A stretch of DNA of 64,000 nt from Sitta carolinensis. Taxonomy: Eukaryota; Chordata; Aves; Passeriformes; Sittidae. This document shows, piece by piece, positions 55,185 to 64,000 of the stretch. The stretch covers positions 113,035,108 to 113,099,107 of the forward strand of contig CM063283.1 in the NCBI GenBank assembly GCA_032173965.1. The letters are read 5' to 3'. Position 1 is the stretch's first letter. Each line of letters starts with the position of its first letter. The notes beneath the pieces are model-generated. The model ran no database searches and was not told the DNA's origin. It saw only the letters and a list, made by a program, of their open reading frames with translations. The translations under genes were made by a program, and so were the position numbers.

Positions 55185-58100
55185 AGTCACTGTAAATTGC
55201 AAACATCTCTGAGAGAGGAATAATCTGTTTCACATGGAGGTACAAATCTCCTGGAATGATCTGTAGGAAGGTGAACCAATGGAAAAACATTCTGGATAAG
55301 ATACATGGTTGAATATCTAAGTTGTCTTCATGTTCTGATCCCCAAAATAAAAATAAATGTACCCTAACCAGTAAAAGCCACATGACCTGTGATTTCCACA
55401 GGGAGAAAAATATGGGACGACTTCTACTTCAGATTTGTTACCCAGGGCTGAAAATATTCAGGTGTCATGGTGAGATTTCTGAGATGCTTCTTCATCTAAA
55501 TATTTTCATTATCAAGAGATGGAAGCCATTACATTATCTATCAAAATATTTATAAATAAATACATTTATCATTACAGTGATACCTGCCTAAAATCTCACA
55601 AGATATCTAGTTTAAGATGTTCATTTTAGAGTTAACAGGAGGAACACACAGAGATACATGCTGGTGGATCTCAAAGAATATAGAACCTTTTGTTTTTGGT
55701 TATATTGTATAATAATTATATCTGATCCATATCAGTAATAGACATGCTTGTTAGCAATTTTTTGAAGCCTAAACAAAAGGAGTAGGGCAAGTACTTAACT
55801 CACCATCATAACAAACATTATCACTCTTATTGGTAGTGATAAGACATGAGATGAAATATAGAAAATTTCCTGCCCCTTCTCCCAAACCTTTAATGAGATT
55901 CCACCAAGCCAAAGTCACTAAAAGTGTGTTTTCACAAATGGAGGCAAAAATTTTGTGGGTGGGGGCACCAAATCCAAAAGAAGATCCCCTTTCTTGTGCC
56001 AGGGACATCATGGTAAATAGCAACACTTTGCCTGTGATAGTGTGACCTTGTAGTTTCATCTCTGATCCAGAAAAGCTTCTTCAAGGTCTTTTGGCACCTA
56101 AACCCTGTTGAAATAATTTCAAGTTAGGCATGTAAATATTTGGAATGGTCAGGGCCCAAATTTACGTTTGTTTGCAACTCTGATGTCTCCTGCATTTATA
56201 CAAAATCTCTCAGTGCAAAATTCAGTCTTTGTGAGTGAGAGAGGGGTGGCTGGTAAGGAATGGTACCAGTGCAGTGAGGGTGAGACACCTGAGTGAACAG
56301 AAAGCTGACCTGATATCAAGATTATCTAATCATCAGCCTCACCTCTTGACACCACACATGGCTGCAGACAAAGCAATTTTTCACATTTGCCCATAAGAAT
56401 TCCAAATGTATTAATAATTTCTAGATGGTAATGCAGTAAACACTTATTAGAGACCAGGAATCTTGAAAGTTATTTGTCAGAAGAATTTCCCTCCATCAAA
56501 ACCTTGTCCCAGCTGACCCTGACCTAGAAAATTCCCAAATCTGGAGGGTCCATTTTCAGTTTTAGCCCCTTCTGCTAAGCAGACACCCATGGGTTGGATG
56601 ATATTTTTGGAAAAGACGCCGTTAAAAGCTGGCTGCAGCAAGAAATTAAACAAATAACCCTGATAATGGGGATAACCTCCAAGATAGTGTATTTTGTGGT
56701 GACCAGAACACTTAGAATAATTTAGTATTGCATGAAGTGATGCAGCTGGTAAAATATTCCTCTCTTCCACATGGGGAGAGAGGGATGGCCGCAGGAAGCA
56801 GTTCTAGAAAGCCATTTGAGTTCCCCTGTGGCTTGTTTTGCTAAATCAATTGCAGCAAAAGGACCTGCTCCAAATGGTGCATTTTTTCCTGTCTTGGTTT
56901 GTTTTGTACTTGCTCAATCAAACAGATTCCAGAAAATACAGGGTTGTATAATTTTTAATAAGATTTGTTAAAAATAGCGTGGCTGTGGCGAGAGGAATGA
57001 CCAGAGGAAGCGATTTGTTTCCTGCCATCATCCCTGCCCCCCTTCACCAGCGAGCACAAAATATTCCCTCGATTTAAAATTCATCACAAGCAGCCAGAGG
57101 GTAGCAGGGCTACCACAGCCCTCATAAATTACACCCAAGGCTGACCCTTCTGGAAGAGGAGGCCTTGCTCTGCTGAAGGACTCTCAGAGCTCGGTGCTGC
57201 TGCCTCCGACCGCAGCGGGACACAAAACACACAAATACCCAGAGGAGCAGGGCCAGGCTGGGTCTGTCCATCCACCCATTCCAAACCTCTGCCGAGGCTT
57301 AACCTGGGAAGGGAGCCCTTGCCCACAAGGGTTCCTGCCTGTTCTAAAGGGGAAACAGCCTTAATGTGGTCGTGGCTCCCACTTTCATCCCAGCTCCTCC
57401 GTGGCAAACCTGGCTCCCTGGAGGGTCTGGCAGAGCCCCCATCCTTCCCTCCTGCAGGAGAGCTGCCCCTGGCAGGAGCAGAGCGGTGTCCAAACCAAAT
57501 TCTGACCCTTTTTAATTCTTGTGTGACTGGTATTTCTCATGCAGGATTCCAGCAGGCCCAGGCTGTGCAAACAGCAAAGCACCTTTGCTTCCTTTTTCCA
57601 GCCCTATAAGGGAGAATCTGAGGAAGGTCCTGCAGAGCACAGTGATGAAATAATCAGCACAACAACCCATATTCCAACTGGAAGTAGCTGGATTAGTGCA
57701 GTTCTTCCCCCTGAACTGGGGAAGCTTAGTCCCATATCCAAAAAATATCTTTTTTTTTTTCCTTCTGAAAGACTTTTCGGCGGGTCACTTTTGCCAGATA
57801 GCTTGGCCAGTTGCTCCGTGCTTAGTCCGTTTTAACAATAACAACAGCAACAAAACTTTACAAGATGTTCTTTCCTCTTTGTCTGGAAGGATTAACAGTT
57901 CAGCCAAGGTCTGACTGGCCGCTGGCTCCAGGAGGGAAGGACTCAAAGGCACTCTGAGGGAGTAGTCACATGGAGAGCCTGGCTACCAGAGAGGGCTTTG
58001 GGGATTGTTTTTTGTTCTGTGCTCGCCCAGACTGGCACTGAGGGCAGGATTGGGCACTTCTGCTCTTGGAGGAGCTTGCTCTGATGAGTCTTCTAGGAAA

Positions 58101-58222
58101 AGTGAAGTCTGGGAGGCAGATGGACATATCGATGTTCCCCCCTGGAAAATCCACTTCCATGGGGCTCCTTAGCAGCATTGAAACGCCAAATCTTTGCAAA
58201 TAGCTTGGAAAATTGTTTTTTG
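55185..58222. other. Single-copy sequence, no gene seen
   Basis: AT-rich from 55.2 to 56.9 kb, then GC-richer. CpG-bearing fragments occur near 56980-57230 and 57770-57830 without matched splice sites. Frames of 60-98 codons are unrecognised. No repeat family identified. Confidence 0.45.
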
Positions 58223-58350
58223 CCTTGGAGCAGTCACAGAATCGCAAAATCACAAAATCACAGAATCATAGAATCACAGAATACTTAGGGTTGAAGGGAC
58301 CTCTGGAGACATTCTAGTCCAAGCCCTGCTTGTATCCCGTCTTTGAGCAC
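58223..58350 (-). mobile_element. CR1 LINE fragment with expanded 8-bp tail
   Basis: Six successive 8-bp units (TCACAGAA, TCGCAAAA, TCACAAAA, TCACAGAA, TCATAGAA, TCACAGAA) precede TTAGGGTTGAAGGGACCTCT and CTAGTCCAAGCCCTGCTTGT. This is the antisense 3' end of CR1, with an unusually long terminal repeat. Confidence 0.92.
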
Positions 58351-58955
58351 TTGTGCTTAAGCTAAAAAGAAGAGCAGATGCCATCCAAACAGATGGAAAC
58401 AAAAGCATAACTCCATCACACTTATCTCTGGATTCTTTTAAACCATCACTGGCAGGAGCATGGCAGGAGTGGGGCAGAACAGGAGCCATCAGCCCTGAGC
58501 CACGAGGTCAGGAGGAGGTGATGACGGAAGAGCTCCATGCTCAAACAACACAAAAAAAATGAGATTATTACAGAGAGGGGTCTCCTTTGTCCATGAGAAA
58601 CTTCTCTTTTAAACATTTCCTAGGCAGGATATAAACACACAACCTCAGAGCCATAGGTGCTTCAAATACGCAGGCATCTGCTTGGCTTTGCTCCCAAGGG
58701 ATGTTCCCACTGGAGGGCTAAACCCCACAGCATTTGCTTGCAGCACACAGGCAGATGAGCCTGTGGATCATCCCAAACTTCCAAGGAAACCTGGCTGAGC
58801 TGCTTCAGGGGGAGTCAGGATTAGGCCCTCCTTCCTCCTGCTTACATGCTGGATTTTCACCTTTCATGCTCCTGCAGCACAACCGCCCGCTAAATTTGGA
58901 AAGCCTTTTTTAGAAGTTGTTTTATGAACACACACATGCACAATAATTACATTGT
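58351..58955. other. Single-copy sequence, no gene seen
   Basis: No repeat or exon recognised. A 69-codon frame at 58353-58562 begins inside the edge of the CR1 copy. Confidence 0.5.
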
Positions 58956-58977
58956 AAAAAAAAAAAAAAAAAAAAAA
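58956..58977. repeat. A homopolymer, 22 bp
   Basis: Twenty-two A residues followed by CCC and another short A run. Confidence 0.97.
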
Positions 58978-58984
58978 CCCAAAA

Positions 58985-59230
58985 AAACGTAGCCTTTAGA
59001 AATGCCATTCGTGAGGCGTTCCAGCTATGTACGACTGGCTCAGTTACTGGCTCGCAGTTGCCATCTGAACATCTATTTTTCCAAGCATTTAAGAAAAGTG
59101 ATGTGTACATTTTTCATGTGTAATTAGGCAGCGTAATGTGATCTCTTTCTGCAGTCAAGCTGCCATGTGCCGTAGCCTCACTGAATAGCTTCCAGATTTC
59201 AACCCAATCTCTTCTGTCTAGACTCTACGT
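58985..59230. promoter_or_regulatory. Candidate conserved non-coding element
   Basis: Repeat-free DNA with scattered CpGs (AAAACGTAGCC, CATTCGTGAGGCGTTCC, TGTACGACTGGCTC, GGCAGCGTAATG) and no coding frame on either strand. Enclosed by homopolymers. Inference from pattern only. Confidence 0.22.
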
Positions 59231-59250
59231 TGCTATTTTTTTTCCTTCTT

Positions 59251-59252
<2 letters not shown>

Positions 59253-59295
<43 letters not shown>
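59253..59295. repeat. T homopolymer, 43 bp
   Basis: Forty-three uninterrupted T residues, with shorter T/C-rich runs on both sides. The longest homopolymer in the window. Confidence 0.97.
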
Positions 59296-60650
59296 CTTTC
59301 TCTTGCCTAGCTTAAAGCAGACTCCAATATAAAATGCCAAAACCAGAAGGTTTTGTCCCTCTTTCTCATAAAGACGTGGGACAGATCTGGGAGGCCCCAC
59401 CGAGAGCTGAGTCCCAGACTTTTTCATAAGACATGTGTCGTCTGAATCTGACATTAAAGATTGTGCAGGCATTTCAACAGGTCATGCACACGCGGGGGGA
59501 ACAAAAAAAAAAATGCCCAAAAATATGGTTTTCATTAGGAAAGTGAGTATTTTTAGAGAGGTGTGGTTCAGTTCAGATGAAAAGGGAAGAAAGAAAAATG
59601 AAAGCGGCGCAAGAGATCCCCAACTGCAACATTATTTATATTGCTGTTGAAATGCAGTGTGTTCTCTTTATAAAGCTGCTTTTGGGAGCAAAATAATAGA
59701 GACCCTGCCAGAACCAGGTGCATATCATGGAGTTTGTTTATAATCTGAGTTAAAGGAGAGCAGATTTATACCAGAAAAAACTCTGAGGGGACTTTGGAGT
59801 TTAAGTGTCCTGTCTTAATCTATACATTACCTCCTCAACAAAGCAGTTGTCTTGAAGCAAAAACATAAAATACAGTTTCAATGAATTCACAGATAATTCC
59901 AGGGAATTTTATCTGGTGTGATATAGTTTCAGACTGCTGATTCTGTTCCCAGCTTTTTATTTGACTCTTAAGTTGTTTTATTTCTGCGTCAAGAGGATGA
60001 AAAAGATCAGAGAAGGCTCGCTTCCACAGAAAGATGCTTTTGTGCAATATAAGCAAAAAACCCCAAGGCTTTCCCAGGCTTGCAATTCCACCACCTTGTC
60101 CTGGGATTTGCTGCAGTTTGCACACACTTTCTCTACAGAAAAAACTCTTGTTTTACTCCAGAAACAATTGTTCAAATTTCCCTCCGCTTTTCTTTTTTCA
60201 TTCTTTTTTGTCATTCTTATCTTTTCATCTCTCCTGGTTTAACACCACACTTTATGTTTTCCCTTTGCTCTCCAGAAAATGGCTATTGTCCCACTGAGAA
60301 CATGTCCTTCTGCCTGTTTTTGTGTGAATGGCAGATTGGTTGGAAAAACAGGAACACTTTCACTCCTTTCTGAAGGGAAGCATGCAGTGCTTGCTAAAAA
60401 TTCCCATGCTTCTGCAGAACCGACTGTTCTTTCCATTTAAAAAACCCAATCCACCTACTTGAGCAAACTTTTCAATACATTGGCCTAATTTTTCATTGTG
60501 GTAAACTTTGAAATGGTTGAAATGTTTGAAATAATGGTGCAAATATTTTCTCAGATTTGAAAAAGGGAAACTAAACCAAAAAGCTGCCTGATCAAAATGG
60601 GGATCTCTTTGATATTCCACATGATGAGAGCAGACAGGGCAATAATTTGA
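59296..60650. other. Single-copy sequence, no gene seen
   Basis: Low-repeat AT-rich DNA. Frames at 59835-60242 and 60360-60620 unrecognised. Confidence 0.5.
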
Positions 60651-60788
60651 TCACAGAATCACAGAATGGTTTGGGTTGGAAGGGACTTTAAAGATCATTT
60701 TGTTCCAACACCCCTACCATGGGCAGGGATACCTTCCATTATCCCAGGTTGCTCAGAGCCCCATTCAGCCTTGTCTTGGTGACTGTGA
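60651..60788 (-). mobile_element. CR1 LINE fragment, 3' end, reverse
   Basis: GATCACAGAATCACAGAATG, GTTTGGGTTGGAAGGGACTT and CCCTACCATGGGCAGGGATA, a well-preserved antisense CR1 terminus of about 140 bp. Confidence 0.94.
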
Positions 60789-60917
60789 AATATTTGTGAT
60801 TACATTTTGAGTGAAATTAAAATAAAAGTAATTTTTTAACATTTAAATAAAATTAAAAAAAAAAAAAAAATCTTGTCCTGATATCTAAACTGATCACGGG
60901 AAGTGGTTTTCCTTCTG

Positions 60918-60985
60918 CTTCACAGAATCACAAAATCAGTTAGGTTGGAAAAGACCTCTGAGATCATTGACTCCCATCTAATGAT
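60918..60985 (-). mobile_element. CR1 3' tail, reverse
   Basis: TTCACAGAATCACAAAATCA, GTTAGGTTGGAAAAGACCTC and TGAGATCATTGACTCCCATC, a different CR1 subtype from the copy 130 bp to its left. An A run (60854-60869) lies between them. Confidence 0.88.
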
Positions 60986-61519
60986 GAGAACTAATTTCAC
61001 TAAAATAAGGATTTTATGAGCTGAAAATCAGGCAAGAATTTTGATATGGCAGCTGAGGTGAGCGTTTGCAAGCTCCATATCACCACTAACGGCTCTTTCA
61101 CAGTCTATCCAAGAATGTATTGATCTCCTAAATCTTTAAGCCAGATGGGATCAATTATCATAATCTGGATGCTGGATGGTAGCAAAGATTTCTTCCAATT
61201 GTTTTGTGTCGCTGTCTTAGCATCATTTGCTGCCCTTTTCTAGACATTCCTCTTGGTAATTTCAAGAATGTGGAAGGCCTTGCCCTGATCTTGATCCCAC
61301 TCCTGAGTGTCACCGAACAGGACAAGATCACCTCAAAGCCCTTCTTCGACCTTCCTGCAAAACCATCGTGGCCTTGGGAATCCATCCTCCTTCAGGAGCC
61401 ACATCACAGCAGATCCCCACGTCCAGCTCTGCTGCGTGGGTGGTTTGACAAAATAAACCAGATCTTGGTTTGAATAACTCATCCTCGTGTTTTGAAGGCC
61501 ATGGAAATGTTGGGGCAAG
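60986..61519. other. Single-copy sequence, possible further CR1 remains
   Basis: TTGCTGCCCTTTTCTAGACA near 61226 faintly resembles antisense CR1, so the tail at 60.92 kb may have once continued here. An 89-codon plus frame at 61204-61473 is unrecognised. Confidence 0.4.
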
Positions 61520-61965
61520 TTCAGAGAGGCCATGAGGGTGATAAGGTGTTGATAAGGAGCAGCTCCCCTGTGGAGAGAGGATGGGAGAGCTGGGGATGTT
61601 CAGCCTGGGGAAGAGAAGGTTGTGTGGAGATCTCAGAGCAACTTCCAGAGGCTGAAGGGGCTTTGGGGCAGCTGGAGAGGGACAATTCATCAGGAACTGG
61701 AGTGACAGGACAAGGGGAATGGGTACAGACTGACAGAGGGGAAATTTAGGTTAGATATGTGGAAAAAATTGTTCCCTGAGAATAGAATTCCCAGAGCAGC
61801 TGTGGCTGCCCCTGGATCCCTGGCAGTGCCCCAGGCCAGGCTGGACACTGGGGCTGGAGCAGCCTGGGACAGGGGCAGGGATCCCTGCCAGGGCAGGGGT
61901 GGCACTGGATGATCTTTAATGTCCCTTCCAACCCAAACCTTTCTATGATTTTATGACTTTATTTT
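61520..61965 (+). mobile_element. CR1 LINE fragment, long 3' part
   Basis: Sense CR1 of about 445 bp: GAGAGCTGGGGATGTTCAGC, CTGGGGAAGAGAAGGTTGTG, ATCAGGAACTGGAGTGACAG, AATTCCCAGAGCAGCTGTGG, GATGATCTTTAATGTCCCTT and CCAACCCAAACCTTTCTATG, ending ATTTTATGA. Close relative of the reverse-oriented 24.3 kb copy. Confidence 0.95.
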
Positions 61966-62287
61966 GCTCTAAACCACAGTGTCAGAATCAGCTTTCAGGG
62001 TGAGATATGCTTTGGAATATTTTGCATTTTGCTATAAATGGTGCATGTTAGCCTGGACCTACAAGCATCTTTCAGTGTTCTCCAGTTAGTTCAAGGGCTC
62101 AAACACAAAATCAAGGAAACCACATTTCCCTGTGGGATAATCCAAAGTTTTCTGGGGCTTTGAGTCAAAAAACAGTGGGGGTCAGCATGTAATTTTTTAA
62201 TCTCTGACAGAACAAACAGCCTTCACTTAATCCAGCCCAAAGGACTGAAACACTTTCATTTTCCATCAGCTCTGGAAGAAACGTGAA
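61966..62287. other. Single-copy sequence, no gene seen
   Basis: Nothing recognised. Confidence 0.5.
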
Positions 62288-62392
62288 ACAGAGAATGCTC
62301 TAGGCTGGAAAAGCCCTCCAGGGTCTTGAGTCCCAGCTGTGCCTGACGCCCACCCTCTCACCCAGCCCAGAGCATCGAGTGCCACCTCCAGC
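62288..62392 (-). mobile_element. CR1 3' fragment, reverse
   Basis: AGAATGCTCTAGGCTGGAAA, AGCCCTCCAGGGTCTTGAGT and GAGTGCCACCTCCAGCTGCT, the antisense subtype also seen at 4.0 and 26.2 kb. Confidence 0.8.
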
Positions 62393-62640
62393 TGCTCAGA
62401 GTGACCATGGCAGAGACAGGGGACACCCAGGGCATGTGCCAGCAGCCAGGGGACACCCAGGAGCTGAGCCACCTCCTGCAGCCACCCCTGCCCTCCCTGC
62501 AGAGCCCACACACACAAATGGCATTTTTGGGGCATCTCCCTGGCTTGCTGGCACCACTGCCACGAGGTAAGTTGTAGTCTGGCCTGAAGCTTCTGAGTTT
62601 CTAAAGCTCTGTTTTTTCCTGATGTTTAGGTTTTCTGAAA
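62393..62640. other. Single-copy sequence with a short direct repeat
   Basis: AGGGGACACCCAGG occurs twice (about 62417 and 62448). A donor-like GAG|GTAAGTTG lies at about 62568 but no acceptor-bounded exon is supported. Confidence 0.4.
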
Positions 62641-62774
62641 CTTGTTCCCACGACTTGAATATAAACACCAGGATTGTTTTTGTAACAACACTCACGTTTG
62701 GAATTCTTTCTGTGGGATGGACTTTCTTTTGCTGTCCCTCTGGTTTCACCAGCGTGGGTGAAGCGTTTGTCTTT

Positions 62775-62845
62775 CTTTTGCCAATCCAGTGGTCTGTGGC
62801 AAAATGTATAAAAGGGAGAGATTCCTGATAATAAACCGATTAAAA
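62775..62845 (+). promoter_or_regulatory. Possible LTR promoter block
   Basis: A CCAAT box (TTTGCCAATCCAGTGG near 62780), a TATA box (AATGTATAAAAGGGAG near 62805) and AATAAA near 62832 lie in the order and spacing seen in the solo LTR at 50.5 kb. I could not define TG...CA ends or a target duplication, so a truncated LTR or a chance cluster are both possible. Confidence 0.35.
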
Positions 62846-64000
62846 ATTAATTAAAAAATTAGAAATCAGATTGATTTTCTCCAAGAGCTTTGGAGGAATT
62901 CCACAGAGGCTTGTGTCATGTTTTATTCACCAGTGACAGTAGGTGTGCAAACAAATGTGTGTTTGTGTGTCTGTGACTGCCTTGGCGTGCACAGAGTTGA
63001 AGCTGTGGAAAATCAAATTTCTCCCATCCGTGTATCATGGATTTTTTTGGAGCTCCAGGTCCTGTTTTTCTGTCTCTGACTTTAATTTCAGGCATTTGTC
63101 GAAGAAATGCTGTGGAAAACTTGTGAGAATTGGCCAAATAAAAGATAAAATGGTGTGGTTATATACGGGAATAGATGAAAAAATGATTAATGTAGAGAAA
63201 TATCACCTTTCTTAGAGCTGTGTGTTCATGAAGATCTGTAAATCCAAAGCTGGATTTACAGCACTACAGGCACTTGTGTGTGAACAACACCAATGCCATG
63301 GACCTGAAGGCAAAATTTAAGTTTTTTCCAGTTACCATGACAAAGAAAGCAGAGAAGCAGATTAATGTAAAGAAGAGAGAGATGATAGTTCACAAGTGTA
63401 AATCCCATAAAATGATGCTTATCTGGATATTAATTCTCCATTGGATTAAATTTGCATTGAGCTATGGCCTTCTCAGGGATCACCGTGCACCAAGGAATCC
63501 AAGGGAATGCAAAAATGGGAATATGTAAGAAAATAGCAAGCAAGTAACTTTATGTATTTACACTTATTTATTGCTTACTATTGAAGTGTAAACACTTTAT
63601 TTTTGGTCAGGCTTGTCTTCAACCATTATTCATCAGCTACTTTTTATGTTCAAACACCCATTCTGAGACAGCTCATTTCTATATACTGGTAATATTATTC
63701 ACCAGTAAATATTTTTTAAATTATGGTATTTTGCCATCTACCCTGACTTCTTTTTTTTGAAAACACTTTAACCTTTAGCTTTTTTATTTTCACCATGTGG
63801 CTGGAGAACTTTGCAGTTCTTACCAAGATGCTCCACTCAGTCTTTCTGTATTGATTTTCTGGGTGAGTTATTCCTTGAATCTCAGCAGTGATGCCAAGAA
63901 AATGCCCCTTTGGAGAGAGGAAGGGAAATACTTTGGTTAAAATAGGAAAAAGCAGAAATTCTGCCCCCAAGCCCAAACTGAGAGTGAGTGAGGAGTTTTG
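62846..64000. other. Single-copy sequence, no gene seen
   Basis: AT-rich to the window end. A frame at 63274-63528 (Lys-rich) and one at 63716-63976 minus are unrecognised. No repeat family recognised. Confidence 0.5.

Overview
The window looks like ordinary non-coding DNA from a bird nuclear genome, most likely a songbird. The main evidence is about two dozen fragments of CR1 non-LTR retrotransposons, nearly all ending in the avian CR1 3' tail (8-bp ATTCTATG-type repeats next to a GGTTTGGGTTGGAAGGGAC-type core, on either strand). There are also three solo LTRs of avian-type endogenous retroviruses, each with exact target-site duplications. I see no bacterial features, no rRNA or tRNA gene, and no protein-coding gene that I can name. 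Long reading frames here are explained by stop-poor repeats or by chance.

Layout. 1-13 kb: single-copy sequence with CR1 pieces at 0.5, 1.1, 4.0, 5.3 and 10.8 kb, an exon-shaped segment at 6.6 kb and a conserved-element-like AT-rich stretch at 8.0-8.35 kb. 13.4-13.9 kb: a solo LTR with 5-bp duplications. 14-21 kb: mostly single-copy, with CR1 copies at 15.4 and 19.2 kb and a 24-bp palindrome at 18.2 kb. 21.4-23.1 kb: a very long (TG)n/(TGTC)n array of about 1.69 kb, followed at 23.3-23.7 kb by AT-rich DNA. 24-30.5 kb: CR1 copies, a second solo LTR (27.6-28.2 kb) swollen by an internal TATAGA array, an A/C-rich simple repeat, and a 37-bp minisatellite. 31-41 kb: an exon-like segment at 33.3 kb, an opposed CR1 pair at 34.7-35.0 kb, purine arrays at 35.8 and 38.3 kb, a longer CR1 piece at 40.0-40.5 kb and a GC-rich 20-bp minisatellite at 40.7-41.0 kb. 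41-64 kb: scattered CR1 copies, a third solo LTR with 6-bp duplications at 50.5-50.8 kb, a CpG-bearing exon-like segment at 52.7 kb inside a region open in several frames, and a possible LTR promoter block at 62.8 kb.

Function. Nothing here forms an operon or pathway. The window is best read as an intergenic region or a large intron whose history is repeat insertion and decay. The observations most worth checking are: a 154-bp block identical between two CR1 copies whose neighbouring CR1 sequence has clearly diverged; the exon-like segment at 52.7 kb; the extreme TG array; and the LTR carrying the TATAGA expansion. No new biological system is demonstrated. Family names rest on motif recognition, since no database search was possible.
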